Positions 11,637 through 24,651 are shown, numbered from the stretch's first letter. The stretch: DNA of 64,000 nt from Reticulitermes speratus (GCA_021186555.1 JAJKFL010000012.1:18921711-18985710), one strand, 5' to 3'. Notes: generated from the sequence alone by a model not told the origin. Made by a program: numbers and translations.

Positions 11637-12477
11637 TATGTGACGTTGTTTTAAAATACTGTCATTGGCAACTATACATGGTAGAGGTAGTGGTAAATGT
11701 GATCATACAGGTGGGGATCTGAAATATTTTTTAAGTCAACAACAATTGAATGCAGGTTTTGCATTTGTTGTTCGAAACTGAAGTGCTTGTATTTTGATAC
11801 GGTTTTGAAAGAATTTGGAGGAAGTGTGGAGCTATAAAATCACTGGCACTGCTGGTTAGTAACAGAATTTACATTTTATTCATATCAAGGTAAAGAAATT
11901 CCCCTCTTACTTTTTCAAGTCTCGTTTGATGTAGTGGCTGTGGGTTTTGCATTTTACTAATAAATCTTCTTTTATGTGGTGCATTCAGAAAACAAATGGA
12001 GTCGGTCCAGAGAAGTTGATTTTGTGTCATTTAATGTGAAAGTGGTGCCTGTACTGTGTTGCCCTGTAGTGGCTTCCGGTTCAACTGTAGCTTCCTTCAC
12101 CGTCGCTCGGACAGAACACTGCAGTGACCAATATCAAGCACCCGTTCGTGTCCGTAATTCGACTGGAACCACTTGTTTTGTGAATGTCCCATGTATAATT
12201 CAGTATGTTGGTGTATGCATGAGGAGAAGGGAGGTGATTCAGAATATTTATTCTGTTGAATATTAAGTCTCATGAAGTTTCTAATCCACACATTTGTCAT
12301 GTTTTATTTGTGTTGACACTCAGTAGTTGTGAGACCAGACATGTTGTGTCTTGGCTGTATTGTATTGTATTGCATTGTATTGCGATTATTAATTCAACAG
12401 AAGTGACAGTAGGTGACGTACTGTAACAGTTTGTTTGTTGAGTGATATGTGCACTGCATTAATTTGGCTCAGAATAA

Positions 12478-12575
12478 GGGCTAGGGACAGGCTGTTTAAA
12501 TTTCTCGACTAGATGCACATCTGTTAGGTTCTCAAGAAGATCTCCATGAAGTTAGTTAGTTAGTTAGTTTCTTGA
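12478..12575 (+). mobile_element. LINE 3'-end fragment with (gtta)n tail
   Basis: A diverged copy of the last 100 bases of the LINE at 51095-51418: agggacaggctg, aatttctcgactag, then atctccatgaa and agttagttagttag. Confidence 0.5.
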
Positions 12576-13503
12576 GAGGAGTGTATTATGTGAGGTTTGG
12601 GGGTTTCAGTGCAGGTGTAATTGAGGATTCATCTCTTCTGGAATATGACATGTCCTTGGGTTAGTGGTTTCCAGCGTTTTAAAGGGGTGCCATGTCTTCA
12701 TCTTCAAGGCTCGAGGACTCGAGTGTGTTCATTTGAAATGTCAGGAACTACTAACCCAGTGACGTGTCACATCGGAGAAGATTTGAATCAATCCTCAGGA
12801 GTACATTAGTTGGCTCTGTTATTTGTATCATTGGGAATATGTACAGGATCTGTTTGGTTTTTAAGACAGTGTTTCATAAAATGATGATTTGAAACAATAG
12901 GGGAATGTTTAAAATTGGAAGTAATTATAAAATACACACTAGAACAGACTTAAATAACAGATTGGATCAGTTGATTGAATAATTGCTGGTTTAATCAGAT
13001 TGTTCTTGAATGGAAAGAATTGATTATAACTTACTGTCATTTCTGCCTTGTGTTTGTCATAGAGCATGATTTGTGTATGTCTGCGTGTGCTTTTGGTACA
13101 GCATGTAATCTGGAGGGTGTGCCAGTCTTTGTTGTTATGTTCTTTGCTTTACTCTGTAGATGTCATGCTGTTAGTCCTACAGATCCTGTAAATGTTTGGT
13201 GTTGGTTTTGTTTATTACACTACAATTATGTTGAACATCGCTTGTCATTGAGTTATATTTCATGTACATGATATTGAGCAAAGTGGTTCAGTACGTAACA
13301 TTTCTACTTTGTATTCGGGATGTCTTGGGGTTCAAATTTGGACTACCCTGGCTCAGTTGTTCCTGCTTCTTCTCTGCAGAATTGATGATACGGTATACGG
13401 TGTCAGCGGTACCAGACAAACTGTCGGTGATATAGAGCTCGGTTGATGTCAAATTGTGGTGTTTTGCTTGAAGACTAATTGTCAGTGGTAGATGTTAAAG
13501 TTA

Positions 13504-13772
13504 GCCGATCCCAGTGACCGTGCGGTCTAAGGCGTGGGTCTGCGGCCGCTAGCTTGCTAGGATTGTGGGTTCGAATCCCATCGGGGTTATGAATGTCTGT
13601 CTCTTGTGAGTGTTGTGTGATGTCAGGTAGAGGTCTGTGCGACGGGCTGATCACTCGGCCAGAGGAGTCCTACCGACTGTGGTGTGTCTAAAAGTGTGTG
13701 ATCGTGGAACCTCGAAAAATGAGGCGGCCTAGGCCCCCAATGGGTTGTCGAGCCATTGGGGGGGGGGGGGGG
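13504..13772 (+). mobile_element. SINE family D, copy 1
   Basis: The head gccgatcccagtgaccgtgc, then ggtctaaggc and gggttcgaatccca, gives A and B boxes of a tRNA-Leu/Ser type. The body contains tgtctcttgtgagtgttgtg, aggtagaggtctgtgcgacg, aggagtcctaccgactgtgg and aggcggcctaggccc. It ends in a run of about 15 G. Other copies are at 29409, 35025 and 49019. Confidence 0.75.
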
Positions 13773-14806
13773 AATCTTAAAGTTACTGTAAATTACTATG
13801 GACTGCCATACACAAGCGAATGTCTTGATCCATTGCGTGGCACTCAGAAGGCCCTGGTTTCAAATATCTGTCCTGATATCGGGTTTTCATGGTGTTAAGA
13901 CACTCCCTCCAGACAGACACCAGAATAGCACCTCAGAATAGGCCACGAGCGTTTCTTTTCTCATAGTTTCCAGTAAATTTTTCACCAATCATGCTACCGT
14001 TCAGTGCTGTGAAGTGTGGCATTTACGTGTATATATGTTTCTGAAAGGTAGAATGCGCGCGCATACACGCCTCGAAGTGTTGTGACGAATTTAATTTAGG
14101 GACAAGAGGACTAGACGATCCTTACTGTTTAGCCAAGTTCTGTGACTCGCCTGCGTCATAGTGTTTAGACTACCCACGCAACTTTCACGACGGATAAGTT
14201 GCCGAAGCCGTAGGCGTTCCTGTCTCGTCTTGGATCATAGAAATGAATCGCTTGTTGCTGCAGGAGTCTGTTGCATAAACTTTGAGGTTTGTGGCTGTGG
14301 TCATACGGTCGTCCTGAGTCGTCGGTTGCGTCTGAACAAGAATTTCGTATTGCAGGGGTGAACAAACGTAAGAAAGGGAGACGTTTGTTCTTCTATAGAA
14401 TGAACGTATTTTACAAATGTGTTCTTTGTGATTTCACTTGCCTCCACTGATCCTGTTTTTTTGTCAATTTTTTTTTTCAGGAATATATTATTACAGACAC
14501 AAATCTGGTTCGTCAAAGTAAATCACATGACAGATCAACATCTTGCACGGAATTAGGTACTTTTATTATTGTCTCCCTTTCCCGTGGTTTCTTCCGCTTT
14601 CTCCTGCTAATCGTCATTCTACTATTGCCCCATACTCATCTGTTACTCTGCAGTAGCACGGAAGAGGAGACACATTATGACGTCCTCAGTCCGTATGCTG
14701 GAGGTCTCATCTGTCCGAGCGGCACTGAGCTGTTTACAGACACCGAAAGCCATTTAAAGTTGTCTCATTAAATATTCACAGCGTCGAAACAGACATTGTA
14801 CGCCTT

Positions 14807-14969
14807 GAGATCTGCGCTGTTCTGGGATATTACGCGGCGTCGTGTGGTAATTGTTCACCGACGTTTCGGGACAACGTATCGGTCCCATCTTCACGGGTCA
14901 AGAGTCCGAAACGTCGGTAAACAATTACCACACGACTCCGCGTAATATCCCAGAAGAGCGCAGATCTCA
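14807..14969. mobile_element. Palindromic element, copy 1 of a family also at 63265
   Basis: Arms beginning gagatctgcgct and ending agcgcagatctc are inverted repeats around a centre near 14890. They enclose ttcaccgacgtttcggga and tccgaaacgtcggtaaac. On the minus strand gtgaaga, a 5-bp stem and GAAACGTC resemble a hammerhead core with one core change. The right flank (tcaacatcgcggcggaagcc) is also shared with 63265, so the repeat unit extends beyond the palindrome. Confidence 0.6.
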
Positions 14970-15887
14970 TCAACATCGCGGCGGAAGCCTGAAATCAAGG
15001 ATTGTAGACCTTAACGAGGGGTCTGTCTTCTTATAAGTCACTCATTTTTTTTCGGAGTCAGTTTTTAAATAGAAAGTAGCTTCAGTGCGATGTGGGTGTC
15101 GTGTAAAGTGGGGTTATACAGGATCATTATTTTTTTTGGCGTGATTCATCCCGTTGTGTTGCAATCACAATACAGAACCAATATTTCTTCGTCAAACACA
15201 AGTACGTATTTTACGTAAGAATATTTGGTTATTTATTGGTCCTTATTTTATCTGACAAATATCAGTTGTAACTTCTCGCCGCCATTCCGTCGCACGTTTG
15301 GGCGTTCGGCTGAGTGGGTTACGTTAATACGATAACGGACTCGATAGGAAGTGACGGATGATGTTTGTCAGGTCAAATAATGGCCCTGTATGTGGCCGAT
15401 ACATTCACGATCTATCAACCGAGCAAGTTAGATCAGGTGATAGCGTTTCTTACTTGTATTAGGGAGGTGTCTGGTTGGAATCTCAGCTTTTCGCGACAAA
15501 TTACAGGATAGTGCAGTGTCTTAAATTATCCACGACTCTTTCATTCTTTCTAATTTATTATGCGTTTGGCCCATCATCTACCGCTACTGCACTGTATTCT
15601 GAGTTATTGACAGCGTCGTTAAATAAACGACAGGTACAGATACGCAACAGATTTGCATTCGAAGTGCAGTTAAGTATTATTAAATTACTTACCGGCGCTG
15701 TTTGTAGAGATCACTGTTGTGACATTGTACGTACTTAGGCTACATAGCTATGTGTATTAAGTACTTATATTTTGTTACTGCTCGATATTGATGGACAGCC
15801 CTGCAATGTAGGCCGTGATTTTTGGCGTAACCAGTTTAAAGCCTTTTCTCTGCTTATGGCTGTACCACATGTCACAGTTTAAACTAG

Positions 15888-15953
15888 GTGATTGAATGTA
15901 CTGCTGCTAACCGCCATCTTGTGATTAAATGTACTGCTGCTAACCGCCATCTT
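15888..15953 (+). repeat. 33-bp tandem duplication
   Basis: Two adjacent copies of gtgattgaatgtactgctgc plus taaccgccatctt differ at one position. No coding context is visible. Confidence 0.7.
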
Positions 15954-16257
15954 GTAGTTATGGATGTAGGTTAATTTGATCGGTTGAATGACAAGCTGTT
16001 TTTATTACCTCGCTAATGGCGTAGGTGTTATGTTTTGCGGTAAATATAGGCTATGAATAGGACTGTAATTACTGAAGACCTTGGGCACTTTCTGCGTCAG
16101 CATTGTGTTGAATTTGCGGTTGTACGAGTAGATCAGCGGAACTTCGTCACCTACAAGATATTCTGCAGTTGTACATCATTAGGACTTAGGAACCTACAGG
16201 ATATTTTGCTCTAAGTATTACAGGGTTTCTGGATTTCGTTCACCGGGCGGTGTTCCG

Positions 16258-16303
16258 AACAGAAGACGTTTCGGAAACGGGATCTGTTTCCGTCTTCAGG
16301 AGA
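16258..16303 (-). ncRNA. Hammerhead-like motif, stem I not evident
   Basis: On the minus strand CTGAAGA (16293-16299) is followed by a stem II of about 6 bp (GGAAAC/GTTTCC), then GAAA and the triplet GTC (16265-16267). All core bases match. The sequences that should form stem I do not pair, so this is probably an inactive remnant. Confidence 0.4.
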
Positions 16304-16451
16304 AAAGGCGGGGAGAGGACTGTTCTGTTGGTTCTCTTAGAGAGAACTAATCTCAGCCATTCGGACCCAGTCACCGAAACTTTTTTTTTCAAGATTTTCA
16401 GCTTCATGGACTTACTTCATCATCTGGTGTTTTAAAATTAATAAAAATAAG

Positions 16452-16733
16452 AAAGGAGTCGGTATAGCGAGTAGGCTACGGGCTGGATTGTCCTGGGTTC
16501 GAATTCCGGTATGGGAAAGAGATTTTTCTTTTCTCCGTAACGTACAGACCGGCTCTGGGGCCCATCCAACTTCCTGTTCAGTGGGTACCGGGGCTCTTTA
16601 CTGGAGGTGATGCGGCCGGGGCTTTAATTTAACCACTCGCCTCTGTCGAGTGCCGAGGTTAAGAATGTGTGGGGCTATATCTTTGCTTCCATATATGCCT
16701 TCGTGGCTTGGAGGGGGAAAACTTCACCTTTAA
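16452..16733 (+). mobile_element. SINE family B
   Basis: The head aggagtcggtatagcgagta and B box gggttcgaattccgg lead into the family-B body (acagaccggctctggggccc, gatgcggccggggcttta) and tail (atgccttcgtggcttgg). Confidence 0.65.
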
Positions 16734-16897
16734 AAGCAATATAAAATTAACAGTAATTTTAGAAACACCTGACCATGGACGAAGTCTATGAAGCAGATAT
16801 AGTTAAGTGTGACATCTTCAGAATCGTATGCCCTTGTTGTGTTTTGTTTGGAATGCCAGAAACGCAATGATCCTTTGTTTAGAATAATATACTATGA

Positions 16898-17063
16898 CAA
16901 GGGTGTACAAATTTTCCAAAAATCTAGGAGCCACCTTAAAATTCTGGGCTCCAGAAGGGTGACATGAAGGAAATTCTATACTGAGGATCAAAAAAATATG
17001 AGGCGCCACAGAACAAAATTTAGTCGCCACGGCGACCTGGCGCCCGGAATTTGTGCAACCCTG
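16898..17063. mobile_element. hAT-like MITE with 8-bp target duplication
   Basis: Terminal inverted repeats are CAAGGGTGTACAAATTTTCC and, read outward, CAGGGTTGCACAAATTCC. The flanks TACTATGA and TACTATTA agree at seven of eight bases, the duplication length of hAT elements. A related copy is at 10201-10357. Confidence 0.65.
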
Positions 17064-17174
17064 TACTATTAGAACGCCTTATAATTTAATAATTCTACAG
17101 GTCTTGCAGAGTTATGAAATTTGTCATCTTTGTGGGAAGAACATTAATGCAGCGTTATGATAATATTTGGGCCG

Positions 17175-17415
17175 AGGGGCCCGTATAGCTCAGTCAGTAT
17201 AGTGACTGGGCTACGTAGTAGACGAACAGGTTTGATTCCCGGCAGAGACAGTAAGCATCTTTGTCATGGCGTCGAGACAGCTGTGAGGTCCATCGCAGTT
17301 GCAAGAGTGCTGGAGGCTCTCTTTGCCGTTCAGCTCTGAGTTTAAGAATGTATGTAACTATACCTCCACTTGCCACACGTCTTCTTGGCTTGGTGCTTAA
17401 TTAGGCACAGCGACA
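17175..17415 (+). mobile_element. SINE family B, internally deleted
   Basis: The tRNA-like head ggcccgtatagctcagtcag and tttgattcccggcaga are followed by a shortened body and the family tail (cttcttggcttggtgcttaa). The same tail, aattaggca, ends the copy at 48085. Confidence 0.6.
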
Positions 17416-18069
17416 ATTGTATGTGTGTCTTGAGGGGCTGGAGAGTATGGCGTAACGAGGAATATGATTTGTGGAGGTTACGAAGAGTTAGACACGTGAT
17501 TAAATACGAAACAAGAACCGCGTGAATAATTTTGATGTTGGAAATTGGTCATGTGGAAAATCGAAAGGAAGGTAGATAGTATTAAAGGTGATGGTGTAGA
17601 TAGTGCTTGTGAGGATATAAATGTGATTAGTGGTATTCCGTGGTGTTGTGTGGCGTTAACAGTGTTGAGACTGATGGTTTATTACCACTGAAATAGCTAA
17701 GCAGTTTTGTGGATTTGCATAAGAGAATCTCGCTGCAGATATGCCAGGAATATCGGATAGGAACAACTATAATACTTTTCTTTGCTTGTCTGTTGCGAAC
17801 GGAGCAGCCATTAAACACGGCGGCTGTAATATATATGCAAATGCTGTTCATTAGGACCTGCGACATCGGGCAACTGAAGAGTGCGTTGTGTTACGTGCGG
17901 CAGTGCTGGCGGGAGAGCGCATTGTCGTGCAATTTGATGATTACAGTGCAGACTGATGCTGTGATTGCATTTAGTTTTGTTACGTAGCATTGTAGAATGT
18001 TCTACATTGTGTGTTCTGCTCTTAATGGCAGCGCTAGGTGGCGTTTGAGAACGGTGTGAGTAGGAACAG

Positions 18070-18985
18070 TTGGAGGTACTGAGACAGAGTTTGGCCGCAG
18101 GACGGACGGTGCGTGATAAGACGGAGGTACTGAGACAGAGTGTGGCCGCAGGACGGACGGTGCGTGATAAGACGGAGGTACTGAGACAGAGTGTAGCCGC
18201 AGGACGGACGGTGCGTGATAAGACGGAGGTACTGAGACAGAGTGTGGCCGCAGGACTGACGGTGCGTGATAAGACGGAGGTACTGAGACAGAGTATGGCC
18301 GCAGGACGGACGGTGCGTGATAAGACGGAGGCACTGAGACAGAGTGTGGCCGCAGGACGGACGGTGCGTGATAAGACGGAGGTACTGAGACAGAGTATGG
18401 CCGCAGGACTGACGGTGCGTGATAAGACGGAGGTACTGAGACAGAGTGTGGCCGCAGGACTGACGGTGCGTGATAAGACGGAGGTACTGAGACAGAGTGT
18501 GGCCGCAGGACTGACGGTGCGTGATAAGACGGAGGCACTGAGACAGAGTGTGGCCGCAGGACTGACGGTGCGTGATAAGACGGAGGTACTGAGACAGAGT
18601 GTGGCCGCAGGACTGACGGTGCGTGATAAGACGGAGGTACTGAGACAGAGTGTGGCCGCAGGACTGACGGTGCGTGATAAGACGGAGGTATGAGACAGAG
18701 TGTGCCGCAGACTGACGGTGCTGATAGACGGAGGCCTGAGACGAGTGTGGCCGCAGGACTGACGGTGCGTGATAAGACGGAGGTACTGAGACAGAGTGTG
18801 GCCGCAGGACTGACGGTGCGTGATAAGACGGAGGTACTGAGACAGAGTGTGGCCGCAGGACTGACGGTGCGTGATAAGACGGAGGCACTGAGACAGAGTG
18901 TGGCGCAGGCTGACGGTGCGTGATAGACGGAGGTACTGAGCAGAGTGTGGCCGCAGGACGAACGGTGCGTGATAAGACGCTCCGT
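18070..18985. repeat. 51-bp minisatellite, about 18 units
   Basis: The unit starts gtactgagacagagtgtggc and ends gataagacggag, spaced exactly 51 bases from 18076. Because 51 is a multiple of three, long ORFs appear on both strands (17-residue periods). They have no splice or promoter context and are not called genes. Substitutions are few (cggacgg versus ctgacgg, gtac versus gcac). Units after about 18690 carry several single-base deletions that break the frame. Confidence 0.9.
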
Positions 18986-19004
18986 CGTTTTGTACTGTTC
19001 ACCA

Positions 19005-19225
19005 ACATTTATCGAGGCTACCAAACCACGTAGGATTAGATGGGCGGGACATGTAGGAAGCATGGCCAGTGAAAAATATATAGAATTTTAAATCGGAAAA
19101 GATATGAAGGGAAACGACAACTTGGGAGACGTAAGCCTGGATGGGGAATAATATTAAAATGAATCGGGAAAACATAGTATGGAGATGTTGATTAATGTGG
19201 CTCAAGGTAGGGCGCACAAGCAGGT
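19005..19225 (+). mobile_element. LINE 3'-end fragment, degenerate
   Basis: It retains gattagatgggcgggacatg (RLRWAGHV-like), then gggaaacgacaacttgggag and aatattaaaatgaatcggga. These correspond to the coding end of the LINE seen at 51095, extending further 5'. Several frame breaks make it a relic. Confidence 0.55.
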
Positions 19226-19989
19226 CTTGTGGTCGTGGTAGTGGAAGTATAGGTTCCGTAAAGGGTGGGGGGTTATCGTCTGAAAGGCTCTTCTGTGTGT
19301 TTTGAGTCCTTTGTGGGCATATAGCTTTTGGTACGTAGCAGGGTCACATATGGTTACAATATGAATGTGGTGTTCCAATTTTGTCAGTTTTTTTGTTTTG
19401 GGAAGGGGGGGAGGAGGAGAGGAAGAAAGACGGTTGATCAGGGTTTTTAGGTAGGCAGGTATCCTTAGCCAAGCCCAGAATGTTGGAAGGATTTAGCCAG
19501 TTTGAGCGCAGTGGCTTCTGTGCGTAACAGCTGATTTGGTGTCAGTCTGCACGCACTTTTACAGCAGAGGATCCTCGTGTGTTTCGTAGTGTTCTCACAG
19601 TCAACAGCTGCTACTCTTTTTAACATTATTAACTGCTTGATCTGCGTAATGGACACGCATTGTTCTCTGTGCAGTAGGAACTGAGTTTTTAAAAAGTTCA
19701 GACTTCAAAGGGTTAACTGAAATGTGACATTTTGTTCCTGTTTCCAATTAGAGGAACTCGGGACTGTGTGAATTTATATTTTTGTCACATTAGAGCCGTG
19801 TTGTCCAGTTCACATGTAATCGTGGATAGTTCTTTAACCCTTTGAAGACTAAATGACGAAATTCTGATGTTGTTTACCAATGAGACAGAGACGCGGCGAT
19901 TGAGTGACAAACAGTATTGCACACAGTGCGTGATGTGCGTGTAGATATGATGTGTCTACGCACTGAATTATACGTCGCTAAAATTTGAT

Positions 19990-20127
19990 TACGCATGTGG
20001 ATGTGTGTGTTGTGTTGTGTGTGTATGATGTATGTGTATGTATGTATGTGTGTATGTATGTACGTCTGGATGTATGTATGTATTATTTATTTATTTATAT
20101 GTATGTATGTATGTACGTCTGGATGTA

Positions 20128-20162
<35 letters not shown>

Positions 20163-20665
20163 GTGTGTGTGTATGTGTGTGTGTATGTACGTCTGGATGT
20201 ATGTGTATGTATGTATGAATGTATTTATATGTATGTGTGTATGTATGTACGTCTGTATGTATGTGTATGTGTGTATGTATGTACGTCTGTATGTATGTAT
20301 GTAATGAATGTGTTTTATATGTATGTATGTATGTATATGCATGTATGTACGTACGTGTATGTATATATGTATGTACGTATATGTATGTGTGGTATGTGTG
20401 TGGATGTATGTGTATGTATGTATGAATGTATTTATATGTATGTATATGTATATGTGTATATGTACGTCTGTATGTATGTGTGTGTATGTATGAATGTATT
20501 TATATGTCTGTATGTATATGTATGTGTATGTGTGTATGTATGTACGTCTATGTATGTGTATGTATGTATGAATATATTTATATGATGTATGTTTATGCAT
20601 GTATGTACGTACGTGTATGTATATATGTATGTATGTACGTATGTATGTGTGTGTGTGTGTGCTTT
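19990..20665. repeat. (TATG)n/(TG)n microsatellite, about 675 bp
   Basis: Almost pure tatg/tgtg repeats with interspersed tacgtctg and gaatgtatttata blocks. All ORFs here are repeat artefacts rich in Cys/Val/Tyr/Met on one strand and His/Thr/Tyr/Ile on the other. Confidence 0.95.
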
Positions 20666-20974
20666 ATTTCCTTACCACATTAATGCTCTCAGCTCCACCG
20701 GTTCATTCAGGGCCGACCCGATACCTGTCAACTCACCGGGCAGGCTAATAATTCGGCGCCACTTCAAACCGATATTCTTTCAACTTTTTCGGCCTAGGAC
20801 AGGGCTGGCGAACATTTTCCGAGTGCTGTGCCCAAATTGTGAGTTTACTAGCACCATATTTCCGATTATTCCAGTGACGTCTTAGCGCTGCTTACAGATC
20901 TACTCCCAGGGCGGCTGCCCGGCTGGCCTGCCCCTTAGTGTGACCCTGGCTTCATTAGTTCTCGCCATTAGAGT

Positions 20975-21130
20975 GAAATGTATAGAAAAATTTCGCACGG
21001 CAGCCATTTTTTATTTTACATTTCACAGAAATATTATATTAAAAAAGGTGCATGTTTTCCGAGCACCATGGCGCCAGTGTCGCTACAGCCACACAAGTGC
21101 GCGTCCGCCATGTTGGTATTAATGATTTTA
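20975..21130 (+). repeat. Dispersed repeat E (copy 1)
   Basis: It contains agccattttttattttacat, gcgccagtgtcgct and cgccatgttggtatta. An inverted copy lies at 33405-33600. No terminal repeats were located. Confidence 0.5.
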
Positions 21131-21651
21131 GGAAATTATCAGCACAGCGTTGGGATTGTCTTCTGTGGTATTAGGTCTGTACCAGGTTCAAAAGTTAAGC
21201 TGGGATTTATCATAAGCGTATTTTGCTTACTTGTATGATGGAAAGGTGCTGGAAAGGCCGGATAACTAGATGTGAGATCGAACTGCGACGTTCGGAGTGC
21301 TGAAAGGAAGGGGCTGCGCGCGTTTCGAATTCCGCTGACGAGCGAACGTAAGTGGATTACGAAATCGAGTTGAATCTACAGGGATTGGTCCGTAGGATGG
21401 CTACTGAGGTGGATGACCTTCACCACTGCTTGACCGCACAACTGGCCGGCCAAAACAAAGCGCGTGACGTGATCGAGTCACGGTCACGAACACATTCCTC
21501 CCACACCACGAACATTCACGAATTCTTGAGCTGGCATCAGTAGTTTACCGGTGTTCTGAGATGTGACCTCGTGTACTCTGGTAAATAGGTATCAGAGTTT
21601 CGCAGTAATCCGCAGCCTCTGTCTTCAAGGTAGAAGAATATCACTGTCCTA

Positions 21652-21780
21652 AACCGAACACGTTGGTGTAGTGGTAACAGTAGACTTGTGTCCGGGAGAT
21701 TCCCAGTTCATATCTCGGCCGGGCCACCAACTATACTGACATCATTTGGTCAGTACAGAAAAAATGTAGGTGATAGTACC
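21652..21780 (+). repeat. tRNA-like SINE fragment
   Basis: gttggtgtagtggtaacag resembles an A-box region, and cagttcatatctcggccggg a degraded B box. A cloverleaf is not complete, so it is not called as a tRNA gene. Confidence 0.35.
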
Positions 21781-23020
21781 GCGATTACGTCACGACTGCT
21801 TCCTTCAAAGTTTTTTTTTTATAGTTAACCGCTTATCCTACCAATGCGGTAGATAATGCCCCCCACAGACCCCGCGTTGCGAGGGGAGGGCCCAAAACGT
21901 GTAGATCATTAAAATTTGTTGTGGGTTGTTTAGGACTGGGTTCCGCTCCTCTCTCAGAAGGCAGTATTCTGGATCCCTGTTTTGAGATCTGGGAGTAACC
22001 TCGCGCATAATTGTATGGGGGTTCTGATTATAAGGTCGCAGTGTGCCCCCGACCGGTTATCTTAGGCCACAGTACTTTGAGATACTGAGATTCTCGTAAA
22101 ATAAACAACAAAATGTGTACTGCCTTGACGTGGTGGCTGTAGAATCCTCCGGAATTTTGTTACCAGACTACACGGCGTCACATCCCAGAATACTGTAATA
22201 CGAATTCTGACTGCTGTGAGACCTCAGGTCTTATCATCTGGTTAATGTCGTCACATCTTCGCCTTTCCGTGCTATCTTAGGCATATCATATCTCACGTGT
22301 AAGCTTGCTCTTGAGATAGCCGATTGAAGTATGGATCGCCGCGCCTCACTTCTTGTTGGAATGTTTCGGGTTCAGAACAGGTCTCGGACACCGACACCTG
22401 ACAGGTTCACTTCGTTTTCTTTAGTCCTTCCAGTCGGTAGCCAGGACGATACCTCAAACTGTGCCTTCTGCACCTTTCCCGTTTCGTTACTCACTAATCG
22501 TCCTGTCGAATGTGAGACACTGAAGTTGTCCTGAAATGAGCCAAGCATAATCGAGTATCAGCCGAGGTACCCGCTAGCGGTGCTGATGTTTCTGTGTTTT
22601 TGTTTCCTGTAAGCGAATGCCAGGATAGAGCCTTGAAGAAGGACGCGGTCGTTTGTTTTCGCAGTTAATCGAACGTGGTTTTTCTGTTCGTGTTGCCCGT
22701 TGTTGTGCACGGTGTGCGGCTGATACTGCACGTAACCCTTGGCAGTGCAGTTCGTAACGAGAACCTTGTGTTCGGGCAACTTGTCAACAAGCTTCTCGGC
22801 TTTTGTGGAAATCCTGAGGTCCATAACCGGCTCACAAGGGTGCGACACTTGTCTGGGGATTCCACTTTTTAAAAAAAATGGGATACTTAATAACATTAAG
22901 TGCCCGGGGGGGGGGGGGGGGGGTAGAAAAGGTTGATTAATCCGTCATGCAGTAGAAAAGCAGAGCAATTGATTAATGTTAGTGCAGTAAAAAATGAATA
23001 TTATTCTTCTTACTGTTATT

Positions 23021-23145
23021 TACATATCCGTTCCTCACCATTTAGTCTTAGTCCACACTCTATAATTACAAATTACACATCTTCCTCTCCCTCTCCAATT
23101 CCTTTTTGTTAGCAGTTGGCTGATGGCTCTCCTACATGTATAGAC
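23021..23145 (+). repeat. Dispersed repeat C (copy 2)
   Basis: It shares atatccgttcctcacc, cacatcttcctctccc and a tail at ttggctgatggct with 6451-6585. Confidence 0.5.
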
Positions 23146-23547
23146 AGTTCTGCCATTGCGGGAAGGTCAAAGATTTCGTACGCATTGTCAGAAATGGGTA
23201 AAACCAGGTACATTCGGCGTTTAGAACGGAATTTTGCTGGATACCGGGACAGAGCTCTTTAAAACCGATAAAACCGGGACGAATGGGATCCCTACACTTG
23301 TGCTACGAACCATGCTCGTCTCTGATCCGATCCTTATGAGCATAGTTGAGTGATGGCGAAACTTCTTTGTAGCCGCGTACCCAGACATAATGAGGTTCAT
23401 TTTCTCTATACACTGATACGTATTTTGTAAACCATACAAACCCGTACGTAAATTATGTAGTATTTTTTATTAGCACTGTATCGCACTTGTGGATAACTCG
23501 GTTTGGAAGAGGCTGTGGACCTGTCGTTAAGACAGACTGCGGGATGA

Positions 23548-23850
23548 TGACGTTATAGCTTAGACAGTATAGTGACTACACTCGGGGTGGACGACTGACC
23601 AGTTGTATTGCGGTCTGTCGCAGTGCCACAGATTTTCTGTTCTCCACAGCATCCAGACCAGTTTTGGGGCCCATAGCCTGCCATCCAGTGGGCACTGCGT
23701 TTCTTTCCGGGGACACAAACGATATGGGGGTGAAGGTGACAACTCATATCTATCTAGTGCTCGTGTTGAATATTAGTGGAGCTGTACATCCACGCCCCAA
23801 TGAATTAGCGTGGTGAAGTGCTTAGTGACAGGGACAAGTTTACTTTCATC
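23548..23850 (+). mobile_element. SINE family B, diverged
   Basis: gttatagcttagacagtata is the degraded head. The body has agaccagttttggggccc and tctatctagtgctcgtg, and the tail is agtgacagggacaagtttac. Confidence 0.5.
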
Positions 23851-24181
23851 GGCGTGTGTTTATGATACAAGATGACATTTTGATAATTCTAGGCCGTGCC
23901 CACATTCAATTCAAGATATGCTGGAAGGTTCTCACATTATGTAATGGAAGAGGGCGTTTGTGGCGGAAGAGACTGCGTATACACTGGATCAGCATGCTTC
24001 GTCTGGCGTTCTTGAACACATGAAAAATGCTGTAACTGCAATAAGATTATATCCAGTTGCGTTCTCTTCTGCTGTGTCATAAAGACTATAACGAAGCCAC
24101 GGAAAGGATTCCAGTGGCTCAGCCCCCTCTACGTATCCCCCTCCAGTATACTTCATTGTATTTCCCTCCAGTCGTCTAACC

Positions 24182-24651
24182 CAGTGGTATTCAACATTTC
24201 TTGTTCGCGTACCCCCAGATATAATTTCTCTTCAACTTCGTACCCCCAAAGTTGTTGGTGCATAATTCAAGTTATACATATTCTACAATCTACATCTAAA
24301 ATAAGTTAAATAAATTACATCCAAAATAATGTATTAAATAATAAGTTTTAAATGAGAAAAAGGAGAGTCAAGCTATTAAATAACAAATATATTACTTGCA
24401 CTATGTGGAATAAAATGAAACTAGCGCCCAGATAAGAATCACATGAAGAGAGAGAGAGAGAGAGAGAGAAAAATGGCGCTCCCAAGTCGCATGTCCTTAT
24501 GTCCGGGTCTCTTGTGGCTAACCCTAAATCTGGCCCTGATTATTCAGTGTTTAACATGAAATAATTTATATATATTTTTTAATTTTACGTACCCCCTAAA
24601 ATGTCTTTGCATACCCCCGGGGGTACGCGTACACCAGGTTGAATACCACTG
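24182..24651. mobile_element. hAT MITE with perfect 8-bp target duplication
   Basis: Inverted ends CAGTGGTATTCAACAT and (outward) CAGTGGTATTCAACCTGG bound 470 bases. The duplication GTCTAACC is perfect at 24174-24181 and 24652-24659. The interior repeats cgtaccccc near both ends, is AT-rich, holds an (ag)n run near 24450 and encodes nothing recognisable. Confidence 0.8.

Noticed and set aside
12540-12575. Telomere-like (ttag)n repeat
   Set aside because: agttagttagtt is the tail of the LINE fragment, as at 51395-51418, not the insect TTAGG repeat.
18002-19063. Long ORFs on both strands in the 51-bp repeat as genes
   Set aside because: They exist only because the unit is 51 bases and stop-free in several frames; no splice sites, promoter or non-repeat coding context.
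19985-20683. Cys/Val/Tyr-rich ORFs
   Set aside because: Translation of a (TATG)n/(TG)n microsatellite.
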